A DNA stretch of 64,000 bases from Falsirhodobacter sp. 20TX0035 (GCF_028307215.1 NZ_JAQMHV010000001.1:248001-312000); one strand, 5' to 3'. Counted from the first letter of the stretch, positions 8,556 through 16,162 are shown. Numbers and translations are program-made. Notes: generated from the letters alone by a model not told the origin.

Positions 8556-9571
8556 AGACCGTCCACGTCATTTCCGCCCATGCCGAGGGGGAGGTCGGCG
8601 ACGTCATCGTCGGCGGCGTGGCCCCGCCCCCCGGCGACACGCTGTGGGAGCAGAGCCGCTGGATCGCCCGCGACGGCACCTTGCGCAACTTCGTCCTGAA
8701 CGAACCGCGCGGCGGCGTCTTCCGCCACGTCAACCTGCTGGTCCCGCCGAAGAACCCGCGCGCCGACGCCGCCTTCATCATCATGGAGCCGGAGGACACG
8801 CCGCCCATGTCCGGCTCCAACTCCATCTGCGTGGCGACAGTGCTGCTGGACGGGGGCATCCTGCCCATGACCGAACCCGTGACGGAGATCGTGCTGGAAG
8901 CCCCCGGTGGGCTGGTGCGGGTGCGGGCCGACTGCCGGAATGGCAAGGCCGAGCGGATCTTCGTGCAGAACCTGCCCAGCTTCGCCGCCACCCTGGACGC
9001 GGCGCTGGAGGTGGAGGGGATCGGGCGGCTGACGGTGGACACGGCCTATGGCGGCGACAGCTTCGTGATCGTGGACGCCGAGGCGATGGGCCTCGCGCTG
9101 ACGCCCGACAACGCGCACCGGATCGCGACGCTGGGCGTTCGGATCACCGATGCGGCCAATGCGCAGCTGGCCTTCCACCATCCGGACAACCCGGACTGGC
9201 GTCACTTTTCCTTCTGCCTGTTCGCAGGCCCGGTATCGCGCGAAGGGCATGAACTGCGCGCCAGGGCCGCCGTGGCGATCCAGCCCGGCAAGGTCGACCG
9301 TTCTCCCACCGGCACGGCGTTGTCGGCGCGCATGGCGGTGCTGCACGCCCGGGGCCAGATGGGGATCGGGGATCGGCTGACCGTGGAGTCGCTGATCGGA
9401 TCCACCTTCACGGGACGCATCCTGGGGGAAACGATGGTGGGGGGACGTCCGGCCATCCTGTCCGAGATTTCGGGCCGCGCCTGGATCACGGGGATGCACC
9501 AGCACATGCTGGATCCGGCCGATCCCTGGCCCGGCGGCTACCGGCTGTCGGACACCTGGGGCGCGCGCTGA
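8543..9571 (+). CDS. Proline racemase family protein with Ser/Thr in place of both catalytic cysteines, probable trans-3-hydroxy-L-proline dehydratase
   Basis: The 342-residue protein aligns end to end with the epimerase encoded just upstream, but Ser90 ([10 protein letters not shown]) replaces the first catalytic Cys and Thr256 ([14 protein letters not shown]) replaces the second. Known trans-3-hydroxy-L-proline dehydratases of this family carry Thr at the second position, so loss of the racemase base pair and a dehydratase function is the best reading. The product would be delta1-pyrroline-2-carboxylate, the same as from the aconitase X. Ser at the first position and the change of the usual GHG to GSN are unusual. 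It is the last gene of the island and is coupled to the aconitase X by a 13-bp overlap. Confidence 0.78.
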   Translation: MRSVKTVHVISAHAEGEVGDVIVGGVAPPPGDTLWEQSRWIARDGTLRNFVLNEPRGGVFRHVNLLVPPKNPRADAAFIIMEPEDTPPMSGSNSICVATVLLDGGILPMTEPVTEIVLEAPGGLVRVRADCRNGKAERIFVQNLPSFAATLDAALEVEGIGRLTVDTAYGGDSFVIVDAEAMGLALTPDNAHRIATLGVRITDAANAQLAFHHPDNPDWRHFSFCLFAGPVSREGHELRARAAVAIQPGKVDRSPTGTALSARMAVLHARGQMGIGDRLTVESLIGSTFTGRILGETMVGGRPAILSEISGRAWITGMHQHMLDPADPWPGGYRLSDTWGAR

Positions 9572-9579
9572 GGGCGGCT

Positions 9580-10485
9580 TCAAAGCGAGCTTGCGGGGCC
9601 CATCGTCTCCTGATGGCGCCGCCGCAGTTTCGCCTCGCGCCACATGGCATAGCAGCCGGACCCGACGATGATGGCCGCGCCGATCAGGGTCATGTGGTCC
9701 GGCCGCTCGTGGAAGATCAGGACGCCGAAGATCAGCGCGAAGACCAACCGCGCGTAGCGCAGTGGCGCGAGGGCCGAAGCCTCGCTTTGCCGGGTGGCGG
9801 CGACCAAGGCGGCATAGGCCACCACGCCCGACGCCCAGCAGCCCAGCAGGAACATCCACTGCGTCAGGCCGGGCCACAGGAAGACCTGCCCCAGAGAGAC
9901 CGCCAGCACAAGCGCCGCGACCAGCGTGGCGCCGAAGGCCCCGGCGGCCAAAATCTCCGAACGCACATCCGCCGGCATGCGGCGCGTCACCAGATCGCGC
10001 GCGGCCAGCAGCAGCACGGACACCAGAGCAAGCAACGAGACGGGCTGGAACCCTTCATAGCCCGGGCGGATCACCATCATGACGCCCAGAAACCCGATGA
10101 TGATGGTGATCCAGCGCCGCCAGCCCACAGGCTCCCCCAGAAACAGCGCCGCGCCCAGCAGGATGGCCAAGGGAAGCGCCTGAAAGATGGCGGTGGTGGA
10201 GGAGAGTTCCGTCAACGCCAGCGCGATCACGAAGCAGATGGAACCGAAGGCTTCGCAAACGCTCCGGAACAAGACGATCGGGCGAAAGAGCCCGCTGCGC
10301 CCGATCCGCACGCCCTTCGCCCTTGCCAGACCCAAAAAGGTCGCGCAGCCCATGGCACCCAGCACCGCCACGATCTGCGTGTAGGGCATGTTGGCCGACA
10401 GAAGCTTGATGAACGTGTCCTCGACGGCAAACAGCGCCATCGCGAAAAGCATCAGCGTCATGCCGCGCTGGGTGTCGGTCTTCAT
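9580..10485 (-). CDS. EamA/DMT-family transporter
   Basis: This inner-membrane protein of about 301 residues has ten hydrophobic segments arranged as two EamA repeats, the standard drug/metabolite transporter fold. The first repeat starts at MTLMLFAMALFAVEDTFIKL; the second includes LAARDLVTRRMPADVRSEI and ends at GAAIIVGSGCYAMWREA. The start at 10485 is chosen because AAGG lies nine bases upstream; an in-frame ATG at 10512 would add nine basic residues. It converges on the hydroxyproline island with 8 bp between stops. Substrate is unknown; export of an amino acid or metabolite is possible but not shown. Confidence 0.82.
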   Translation of the reverse strand: MKTDTQRGMTLMLFAMALFAVEDTFIKLLSANMPYTQIVAVLGAMGCATFLGLARAKGVRIGRSGLFRPIVLFRSVCEAFGSICFVIALALTELSSTTAIFQALPLAILLGAALFLGEPVGWRRWITIIIGFLGVMMVIRPGYEGFQPVSLLALVSVLLLAARDLVTRRMPADVRSEILAAGAFGATLVAALVLAVSLGQVFLWPGLTQWMFLLGCWASGVVAYAALVAATRQSEASALAPLRYARLVFALIFGVLIFHERPDHMTLIGAAIIVGSGCYAMWREAKLRRRHQETMGPASSL

Positions 10486-10819
10486 CCGGAGTCGCCTTGA
10501 ACATCTTTTCATCGACGTTGCACGTCAGAGGGCGTTTTTACAGCGGATTCGTGTCTGCACCCGGACGCCCTGCAACAGCAGCGGAAGATGGACTACCAAA
10601 TCATGCCCACGGTGTGCTTCGGACAGTGGCCGCAGCCCCCGGATCAGGATCAACCCTGCCGCCTGGGCGCTGGTCCATAGGCGGGGGAAGGAATACCTCC
10701 CGCATCAGGCGTTATCCGCAGGCAGAGGGTGCGGCGGTCTTACGTGCGAAGCTGCATCACTTCCGTGATCCTCGCCCCCTGAGGACCGTGTTGCCTGCAT
10801 TCTATTCCGGGGATGTGGG
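10486..10819. other. Gene-poor interval between EamA gene and tRNA-Ser
   Basis: I find no convincing coding frame in this stretch of about 330 bp. The only structure noticed is a bulged inverted repeat: GTTGCA (10517-10522) plus AGGGCGT (10529-10535) against ACGCCCTGCAAC (10565-10576). No T-tract follows it, so it is not a plain terminator. It may hold the EamA promoter and the processing or termination region of the tRNA transcript. Confidence 0.4.
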
Positions 10820-10909
10820 TGGCGGAGACGAAGGGATTCGAACCCTCGAGACCCTTCCGGGCCTGCACCCTTAGCAGGGGTGTGCCTTCGACCACTCGGC
10901 CACGTCTCC
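10820..10909 (-). tRNA. tRNA-Ser (anticodon GCT)
   Basis: A full class II tRNA of 90 nt including an encoded CCA. The acceptor stem is GGAGACG/CGTCTCC with discriminator G. The D arm is TGGCCGAGTGGTCGAAGGCA, the anticodon stem is CACCC/GGGTG with loop CTGCTAA giving anticodon GCT, there is a long variable arm, and the T arm contains GGTTCGAATCC. It decodes AGC/AGU serine codons. Confidence 0.97.
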
Positions 10910-10933
10910 GCTGACCCGTATAGGGGTGGGGAT

Positions 10934-11023
10934 TCAGGAAAACAAGCGGCTTTTCGGGAGGTCCACGTCCACGCCCGCCGGCGGCCGGGAAAGGCCCACG
11001 AACTGAAGCGTATCACCCTGCAT
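10934..11023 (-). CDS. Possible 29-residue ORF (weak)
   Basis: An ATG at 11023 is preceded by GGGAGGGGTG, a very strong Shine-Dalgarno match at short spacing, and opens a 29-residue frame beginning MQGDTLQFVGL and ending KSRLFS. It lies downstream of another tiny ORF on the same strand and 24 bp before the tRNA-Ser. The region also has a perfect 9-bp inverted repeat (CCTCCCGAA at 11028-11036, TTCGGGAGG at 10953-10961), which could sequester the ribosome-binding site. No family is recognised; this may be chance in a GC-rich genome. Confidence 0.25.
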   Translation of the reverse strand: MQGDTLQFVGLSRPPAGVDVDLPKSRLFS

Positions 11024-11063
11024 CACCCCTCCCGAATGAAGTGGTTCTGGCAAGGTCCGGCCT

Positions 11064-11162
11064 TCACCACCAGTGGTGCATCACCCACCAAGCGGAACTG
11101 ATGCCAAGCAGACCGAACAGAAGCTCCGGCAGCACGGCCACGACGCCCGCAAAGGTCGACAT
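11064..11162 (-). CDS. Possible 32-residue single-helix membrane peptide
   Basis: The frame starts at an ATG at 11162 and encodes 32 residues: a short polar start (MSTFAGVV), about 18 hydrophobic residues, then an aromatic/histidine tail ending WWVMHHWW. That composition fits a bitopic small membrane protein and is unlike random frames from this GC-rich DNA. The Shine-Dalgarno is weak (GGAAA). An AT-rich stretch with a possible promoter lies about 50-85 bp upstream, between this ORF and ecfG. Function and homologues are unknown to me. Confidence 0.4.
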   Translation of the reverse strand: MSTFAGVVAVLPELLFGLLGISSAWWVMHHWW

Positions 11163-11216
11163 GGTGTTTCCAATCCTGATTGCGAGGCCAGACGCTTTTC
11201 CGCCAGCCGCTCGTTC

Positions 11217-11246
11217 AGCATATACTAAATTTTAGACAATTGACAC
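11217..11246 (-). promoter_or_regulatory. Possible promoter for the tiny ORFs, with AT-rich palindrome
   Basis: On the minus strand GTGTCA (11246-11241) and TATGCT (11222-11217) are separated by 18 bases, a moderate match to a vegetative promoter. The spacer contains the near-palindrome CTAAATTTTAG (11225-11235). This is the most AT-rich patch for several kilobases. The assignment rests on pattern alone. Confidence 0.3.
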
Positions 11247-11277
11247 ATCGCCGTTCAGGACCCCCAAACGCGGGGGA

Positions 11278-11778
11278 TCACAGGGCGTCGACGCCCAGAT
11301 CCTCGATCACCATCTGGCGGGCGCGGTTGACGCGGCTTTTCACGGTGCCGATAGCGCAATCGCAGATTTCCGCCGCGGTTTCATAGCTTTCGCCCAGCAT
11401 CACCACCAGGATCAGCATCTCGCGGTAATGGGATGGCAGGCGGTCCACGGCGGCCATCAGTTCTTTCCCGCGGACATACCATTCCTGAGTGGCGGGGCTG
11501 ATTGGGGTGGCGGAGACGCAATCCTCGCCGGCCGGCGCCTCACGCGTGCGAATCTTGACCGAGGTGAAGAAGGTGTTGCGCATGATGGTGAAAAGCCAGG
11601 CGCGCAGGCGGCTTCCCTCTTCGAACTTGTCGATGTTGCCAAGGGCCTTTACCAGTGTATCCTGAACAAGGTCGTCGGCATCGGCGGCGTTTCGGCACAG
11701 GGAACGGGCATAGGCCCTCAGGGCGGGAATCAGCTCCAGCACATCGGGAACCACCTTCCCTCCTGCTTGCTGATCCAT
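11278..11778 (-). CDS. ecfG: EcfG-type extracytoplasmic-function sigma factor (general stress response)
   Basis: The 166-residue protein has the sigma-70 region 2 near residues 18-75 (DADDLVQDTLVKALGNIDKF, then RAWLFTIMRNTFFT) and region 4 near residues 105-160 (VDRLPSHYREMLILVVMLGE, then GTVKSRVNRARQ). This wording is characteristic of the alphaproteobacterial EcfG (ECF15) group, which directs the general stress response and is held inactive by NepR until phosphorylated PhyR frees it. A near-perfect EcfG promoter lies just upstream, implying autoregulation, and a nepR-like gene is divergent. A short GC hairpin (CCCCC-GCGTTT-GGGGG) directly follows the stop but lacks a T-run. phyR is not in the window. 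Confidence 0.9.
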   Translation of the reverse strand: MDQQAGGKVVPDVLELIPALRAYARSLCRNAADADDLVQDTLVKALGNIDKFEEGSRLRAWLFTIMRNTFFTSVKIRTREAPAGEDCVSATPISPATQEWYVRGKELMAAVDRLPSHYREMLILVVMLGESYETAAEICDCAIGTVKSRVNRARQMVIEDLGVDAL

Positions 11779-11811
11779 GTCCTGTCACCCTGCTGTCTTT
11801 GATGCGGGGTC

Positions 11812-11836
11812 AACGTGACTTGGGGCCGTTGGTTCC
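11812..11836 (-). promoter_or_regulatory. EcfG-type promoter upstream of ecfG
   Basis: On the minus strand GGAAC (11836-11832) and CGTT (11815-11812) are separated by 16 bases, the consensus arrangement for EcfG-dependent promoters in alphaproteobacteria. Transcription would start about 30 bases before the ecfG ATG, indicating that the sigma factor activates its own gene. Confidence 0.78.
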
Positions 11837-11855
11837 GTCATGCAGGGATATGGGA

Positions 11856-12017
11856 ATGAACGACGTGCGCGACCTGGACGAGGATCTGAAACGGCTGACA
11901 GCCGAACTGATCGACGCGCTGCGGAACGAGCCCGTCCCCCCGCCGATCCTGGATCTGGCCGCGCGCCTGCAGGCGGCCCTGACCGCGCGGGCGACTGTTC
12001 CCGCCGAACCGGAATGA
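11856..12017 (+). CDS. nepR: NepR-like anti-sigma factor, small
   Basis: The 53-residue protein has the compact two-helix layout of NepR. A leading acidic helix (DLDEDLKRLTAELIDALR) is followed by the hallmark NEPVP turn and a second amphipathic helix (ILDLAARLQAAL). NepR binds and silences EcfG. The start at 11856 has AGGGA at good spacing; an ATG six bases earlier would add two residues. It is divergent from ecfG with 77 bp between starts, whereas nepR and ecfG often lie in one operon. The shortness of the protein limits certainty, but context and motif agree. Confidence 0.75.
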   Translation: MNDVRDLDEDLKRLTAELIDALRNEPVPPPILDLAARLQAALTARATVPAEPE

Positions 12018-12145
12018 CGCCGCATCGAATCGGATTGACTCTTCCCCCAGATTTATCCCCAAGAGATTCGGGTCCGCAGTCCGATTGAGGATTCACAGCG
12101 CGAATCGGTGCCCCTAGTATGGCCTCCTGATGGTTTGGGGGCGAC

Positions 12146-12643
12146 ATGCTGGACGGTTTCAACTTTGACGGCGACCTGCACCCGCTTGACGCGGTGGAGG
12201 TCTTCGCCTCCCGCAAGGCGTGGGAGTTCGACCGGCTGAGCGAGGACCGCATCGCCCTGACCGTGGAAGGGCTGTGGCGCCTGTATACGCTGACGCTGAC
12301 CTGGCAGCCCGCGGACGAGACGTTGCGCCTTTTGTGCACCTTCGAAATGAACCCGCCCCCGGCCCGCCACCCCGCCCTGTTCGACCTGCTGAACCGCGCG
12401 AATGACAGCGTCTGGACCGGGGCCTTCACCTATTGGCCCGACCAGCGCCTGATGGTCTGGCGCTATGGACTGGCGCTGCCGGGCGGACTGGCCGTGGGGG
12501 CCGGGCAGATCGAACACCTGATGCAAGGCGCGGTCGCCGCGTCGGAGCGGTTCTATCCGGCGTTCCAGCTTGTGGCCTGGGGCGACGCCGCGCCGGACAA
12601 GGCCCTGCACATCGCAATCGCCGAGGCCTGTGGCCGCGCCTGA
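12146..12643 (+). CDS. YbjN domain-containing protein
   Basis: A cytoplasmic protein of 165 residues matching the YbjN fold, which resembles type III secretion chaperones. Typical elements are the central LTWQPADETLRLLCTFEMNPP strand region, LFDLLNRANDSVWTGAFTYW and the C-terminal helix with EHLMQGAVAASERFYPAFQLV. Family members are found throughout Rhodobacterales next to proC, as here, with 12 bp to the next gene. Biochemical function is not established, and no signal peptide or membrane segment is seen. Confidence 0.8.
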   Translation: MLDGFNFDGDLHPLDAVEVFASRKAWEFDRLSEDRIALTVEGLWRLYTLTLTWQPADETLRLLCTFEMNPPPARHPALFDLLNRANDSVWTGAFTYWPDQRLMVWRYGLALPGGLAVGAGQIEHLMQGAVAASERFYPAFQLVAWGDAAPDKALHIAIAEACGRA

Positions 12644-12655
12644 AGGGAGACGAGA

Positions 12656-13459
12656 ATGACATTGGACCAGGTGGCGCAGCGCGGGCTTGTTCTGCTGGGA
12701 TGCGGAAAGATGGGATCGGCCATGCTGGCCGGTTGGCTGGAAGGGGGGCTGCCGCCCGCGTCGGTTCACGTGATGACACCGAACCCTTCGGACTGGCTGA
12801 AGGGCACCGGCGTCCATATCAACGGGGCCGTGCCGCTGGACGCCGCCATCGCTCTTCTGGCCGTGAAGCCGCAGAAGATGGCCGAGGCCCTGCCGCGTCT
12901 TGCGCCCTTGGGCGGCGGCGCGACCCTGTTCCTCAGCGTGGCCGCCGGCCTGACACTGGCGCGATACGAGGCGATGCTGGGCGCCGGCACGCCGGTGGTG
13001 CGGGCCATGCCCAACACCCCGTCCGCCGTCGGGCGGGGCATCACCGCACTGGTCGCGAATTCACAGGTGACGGAAGCGGACATGCAACTGGCCGAGGCCC
13101 TGCTGTCGGCCGTGGGCGACACCGTGCGGCTGGAGCACGAGGACCAGATGGACACGGTGTCCGCCATCTCCGGCTGCGGCCCCGCCTATGTCTTCCACCT
13201 GATCGAGGCGCTGGCGGAGGCGGGCGTGGCCGAAGGCCTGTCCCCGGATCTGGCGATGCGTCTGGCCCGCGCGACCATCACCGGTGCGGGCGAACTGGCC
13301 CACCAGTCCCCGGACGACGCCCGGCAGCTTCGGGTGAACGTTACCTCGCCGGGCGGCATGACGGCGGCCGGGCTGGCCGTCCTGATGCAGGACCTGCCCG
13401 ACCTGATACACCGCACCGTGCGCGCCGCCGCCGAACGTGGGCGGGAACTGGGCGCATGA
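12656..13459 (+). CDS. proC: Pyrroline-5-carboxylate reductase
   Basis: The 267-residue enzyme performs the last step of proline synthesis, reducing delta1-pyrroline-5-carboxylate with NAD(P)H. The N-terminal Rossmann motif is LLGCGKMGSAMLAGW (about 12-26). Further signatures are AVKPQKM near 75, RAMPNTPSAVGRGIT near 118, and the C-terminal dimerisation block with SGCGPAYVFHLIEAL and VTSPGGMTAAGL. Length is normal for the family. It overlaps the next gene by four bases. Although proline-related, it is separated from the hydroxyproline island by the stress genes and is probably constitutive. Confidence 0.96.
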   Translation: MTLDQVAQRGLVLLGCGKMGSAMLAGWLEGGLPPASVHVMTPNPSDWLKGTGVHINGAVPLDAAIALLAVKPQKMAEALPRLAPLGGGATLFLSVAAGLTLARYEAMLGAGTPVVRAMPNTPSAVGRGITALVANSQVTEADMQLAEALLSAVGDTVRLEHEDQMDTVSAISGCGPAYVFHLIEALAEAGVAEGLSPDLAMRLARATITGAGELAHQSPDDARQLRVNVTSPGGMTAAGLAVLMQDLPDLIHRTVRAAAERGRELGA

Positions 13460-13785
13460 TCACCTTCGACGATTTCGCCAAGCTCGACATCCGGACCGGT
13501 CGCATCACCCGCGCCGAACCCTTCCCCGAGGCGCGCAAGCCCGCCATCAAGCTGTGGATCGACTTCGGAGAGCTGGGGGAGAAACGATCCTCGGCCCAGG
13601 TCACCCGCCACTACGCGCCCGAAACACTGGTCGGGCGGCAGGTGCTGGCGGTCGTCAACTTTCCCCCGCGCCAGATCGGGCCGGTCATGTCCGAGGTGCT
13701 GGTGCTGGGCGTCCCCGACGCCGAAGGCGAGGTCGTCCTGATCGCGCCCGACCGGGATGTGCCCTTGGGAGGGCGCCTGTTCTGA
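13456..13785 (+). CDS. tRNA-binding domain protein (CsaA-like)
   Basis: This small protein of 109 residues consists of a single OB-fold tRNA-binding domain, as in CsaA and the C-terminus of MetRS. The features seen are FDDFAKLDIRTGRI at the start, KPAIKLWIDFGELGEKRSSAQ, and VVNFPPRQIGPVMSEVLVLG. Proteins of this type bind tRNA or act as secretion-related chaperones; the exact role is uncertain. Its ATG overlaps the proC stop (ATGA), so the two are probably co-expressed. Confidence 0.88.
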   Translation: MITFDDFAKLDIRTGRITRAEPFPEARKPAIKLWIDFGELGEKRSSAQVTRHYAPETLVGRQVLAVVNFPPRQIGPVMSEVLVLGVPDAEGEVVLIAPDRDVPLGGRLF

Positions 13786-13973
13786 CGTGGCATCCTGTCG
13801 CAGAGGGAAGCGCCTTTTCGCCAATGAAATCAGCTTTCTGACGATTCCCCGCTCAAAGCCGCCCCGCGTTAGCGTCAACACCCCTCCCGTTCCGCGACAG
13901 GTCATTGCCCTGTTGCCGGTCCTGCCCCAACTTAAAGACAGGGGAGGCCACTTGAACTGGGAAAGGTGATCGC

Positions 13974-14723
13974 ATGATTGCTCGACAAAGCCGTGCCTAT
14001 CGTGTGGCCCGACTGGCCGCCGCACAGAAGCGCACACCTGAAACGGACCGAACCCTTGGCATCCTTCTGGCGGCCATCGCGGGCAGCCTGAACGCCGGCG
14101 GCTTTCTTTTGCTGTCGCAATACACCTCCCACATGACGGGGCACCTGTCGAATATGTCAGGCGGGCTCGTCTTCTCCAATCTCATCATGCTGCTGGACAG
14201 TCTGGCGGCGGTGACGGGCTTCGTGCTGGGCGCGGCCCTGTCGGCGGCGATGATCGCCTGGGGGCAGCTGAACAACTCCCGCCTCTGCTATGCGCTGCCG
14301 CTGGGCGTGCAGGGCGTGCTGCTGGCGGCGCTGGCCCTGATCACCACCCTGCCCGACGGGGTGGAGCATCGGATCGCCATCATCAACGTCTGCTTCGTCA
14401 TGGGGCTTCAGAACGCCACGATCACCCGCATTTCCGGCGCACGCATCCGCACCAGCCACGCGACCGGCCTGATCACCGACATGGGGATCGAGATCGGACG
14501 TTCGCTTTACCGGCTGGTCGCGCCGCGTTCGGGCGTGGTGGCCGACACGGGGCGTCTGTGGCTGTATGTGCAGCTGGTGCTGGCCTTCATCATCGGCGGC
14601 ATCCTGGGCGCCGTGGGTCACGGGATGATCGGCTGGAACTTCGCGATCCCCCCGGGCCTTGCCCTGATCGCCCTGGCCCTGTGGAGCCCGCGCCACAAGG
14701 CGCGCGAGGAAGGCTTCGCCTAA
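13974..14723 (+). CDS. YoaK/DUF1275 family membrane protein
   Basis: The 249-residue inner-membrane protein has about six hydrophobic segments. The family hallmarks are the N-terminal GSLNAGGFLLLSQYTSHMTG and the central MGLQNATITRISGARIRTSH with TGLITDMGIEIGR. Function in this family is not defined, although a transporter role has been suggested from its topology. A 188-bp non-coding gap with no clear structure precedes it. It converges on the MerR gene, overlapping by 4 bp at the stop codons. Confidence 0.88.
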   Translation: MIARQSRAYRVARLAAAQKRTPETDRTLGILLAAIAGSLNAGGFLLLSQYTSHMTGHLSNMSGGLVFSNLIMLLDSLAAVTGFVLGAALSAAMIAWGQLNNSRLCYALPLGVQGVLLAALALITTLPDGVEHRIAIINVCFVMGLQNATITRISGARIRTSHATGLITDMGIEIGRSLYRLVAPRSGVVADTGRLWLYVQLVLAFIIGGILGAVGHGMIGWNFAIPPGLALIALALWSPRHKAREEGFA

Positions 14724-15091
14724 CCCTGCAGCGTCCGGGCCGCCTCGTCGCGCATGGCGCGCAGATCGACGATGGCCCGGTCCAGCGCCTCGCGCTGGCG
14801 GACCAGCTCGCCCAGCTTGCGGTCCGCAATGTCGACGATGGAGCGGCGTTCGGCCTCGGCGCCCTGGCTTTGCGACAGGATCAGCCATTGCCGGATCTCC
14901 TCCAGCGAAAAGCCGAACCGCTTGCCGCGCAGGATGACCTCCATCCGCCGCACCTCGCGCGGGCCGTAGAACCGGGCGCGCCCTTCCTTGTGCGGCTGCA
15001 GAAGCTCGATGTACTCGTAATAACGCAAGGTGCGCGGGGTCACGTCGAACCGGGCGCACATGTCCTTGAAACTCAGCAGATCGTCGGTCAT
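14720..15091 (-). CDS. MerR-family transcriptional regulator
   Basis: The 123-residue protein has an N-terminal MerR helix-turn-helix and wing (MCARFDVTPRTLRYYEYIEL, then ARFYGPREVRRMEVILRGKR) followed by a coiled dimerisation helix (about 75-120). No metal-binding cysteine cluster is seen in the C-terminal part, so it is not a classical mercury or copper sensor. It diverges from the thioesterase pair at 15179, with 87 bp between starts, making that pair a possible target. Confidence 0.88.
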   Translation of the reverse strand: MTDDLLSFKDMCARFDVTPRTLRYYEYIELLQPHKEGRARFYGPREVRRMEVILRGKRFGFSLEEIRQWLILSQSQGAEAERRSIVDIADRKLGELVRQREALDRAIVDLRAMRDEAARTLQG

Positions 15092-15178
15092 CCCGCCCTC
15101 CTGCCCGATCAGATAGCGCCCGGGGGCAGGCCAGCAATCCGCCTTGCGTCACATCCTGATTGGCGGCAGGATCGTGCC

Positions 15179-15601
15179 ATGGAACTGCTGGACCGCGCCC
15201 GTCACTTCATCGCCGTCATTCCCCACTGCGCCGCTCTGGGTATCACCGTCCGGGACGTCGGCTCCGGCCGCGCCACGCTGGCCCTGCCCTATGACCGGCG
15301 CCTGATTGGCGATCCGGCCACCGGCGTCATCGCCGGCGGGGCGGTGTCGGTTCTGCTGGACTCGGCTTCCGGAGCCGCCGTCATGGCGCATCCGGAGGCA
15401 GAGGGCCTCACCTCCACGATCGATCTGCGCATCGACTATCTGCGGGCGGCGACGCCGGGCCAGACGATCCTTGCGCAGGCCGAATGCTATCACGTCACCC
15501 AGCACGTGGCCTTCGTGCGCGCCGTGACCCATGACGACGACGCAGACCGCCCCGTGGCCGTGGCGACCGGGACCTTCACCATCCTGCGCGAGGGGACATG
15601 A
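15179..15601 (+). CDS. PaaI-type hotdog-fold thioesterase
   Basis: This 140-residue protein has the single hotdog fold of acyl-CoA thioesterases. Recognisable parts are the hydrophobic first helix (FIAVIPHCAALGITV), the GDPATGVIAGGAVSVLLDSASG segment at the active-site helix, and the strand STIDLRIDYLRAATPGQ. The usual HGG is read here as AGG, so the family histidine is missing at that position. Substrate is likely a small acyl-CoA. It overlaps the next thioesterase gene by four bases, suggesting the pair acts together or forms mixed oligomers. Confidence 0.83.
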   Translation: MELLDRARHFIAVIPHCAALGITVRDVGSGRATLALPYDRRLIGDPATGVIAGGAVSVLLDSASGAAVMAHPEAEGLTSTIDLRIDYLRAATPGQTILAQAECYHVTQHVAFVRAVTHDDDADRPVAVATGTFTILREGT

Positions 15602-16065
15602 TCGAACCCGTCCACACCGTGAAGGCCCGCCGTGACGGGGCGCTGGCCGACCTCTTGGCCAGCGTGCCCTATCTCGATTTCCTCGGCATGCGCTTCGACC
15701 GCCGGGGGGACGAGTTGACGGCCATCCTGCCCTTCCGCGACAGCCTGATCGGCGTGCCCGTGCCCCCCGCGATCCACGGTGGCGTCACCGCGGCGTTTCT
15801 GGAGATGACGTCCCTGATCGAGCTGGCCTGGACCTCCACCTGGACGCAGATGGAGGCGGGGGCCCCGCGCCCCGCCTTGCCGCGCACCATCAACATGACG
15901 ATGGACTACCTGCGCCCCGGCCTGCCCCGCGACGCCTATGCCCGCGCCCGCGTGGTCCGCTTCGGCCGCCGCTACGCCAGCGTCCACGTGGAGGCGTGGC
16001 AGGACAACCGCGACCGCCTGTTCGCCCAGGCCACGGGGCATTTCCTGATGCCCCCGGGCGCGTGA
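15598..16065 (+). CDS. PaaI-type hotdog-fold thioesterase (second of a tandem pair)
   Basis: The 155-residue protein is a second hotdog thioesterase. The [13 protein letters not shown] segment keeps the usual His-Gly-Gly lost in the gene before it, and the strand [16 protein letters not shown] is typical. Because the first copy lacks the His and this one keeps it, a heteromeric enzyme with one catalytic subunit type is conceivable (inference). The ATG overlaps the preceding stop. Confidence 0.84.
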   Translation: MIEPVHTVKARRDGALADLLASVPYLDFLGMRFDRRGDELTAILPFRDSLIGVPVPPAIHGGVTAAFLEMTSLIELAWTSTWTQMEAGAPRPALPRTINMTMDYLRPGLPRDAYARARVVRFGRRYASVHVEAWQDNRDRLFAQATGHFLMPPGA

Positions 16066-16162
16066 CCCCTTTCCTTTTTTCCCAATTCACCCTATAGGCG
16101 CATCCTTCGACCCCATGCACCCTTGGAGGATGGGGCGATCAACCAGTATTGGAGATAAACCA

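Noticed and set aside
11261-11276. GC hairpin after ecfG as a terminator
   Set aside because: The stem is only five base pairs and no T-run follows on the minus strand, so it was not listed as a terminator.
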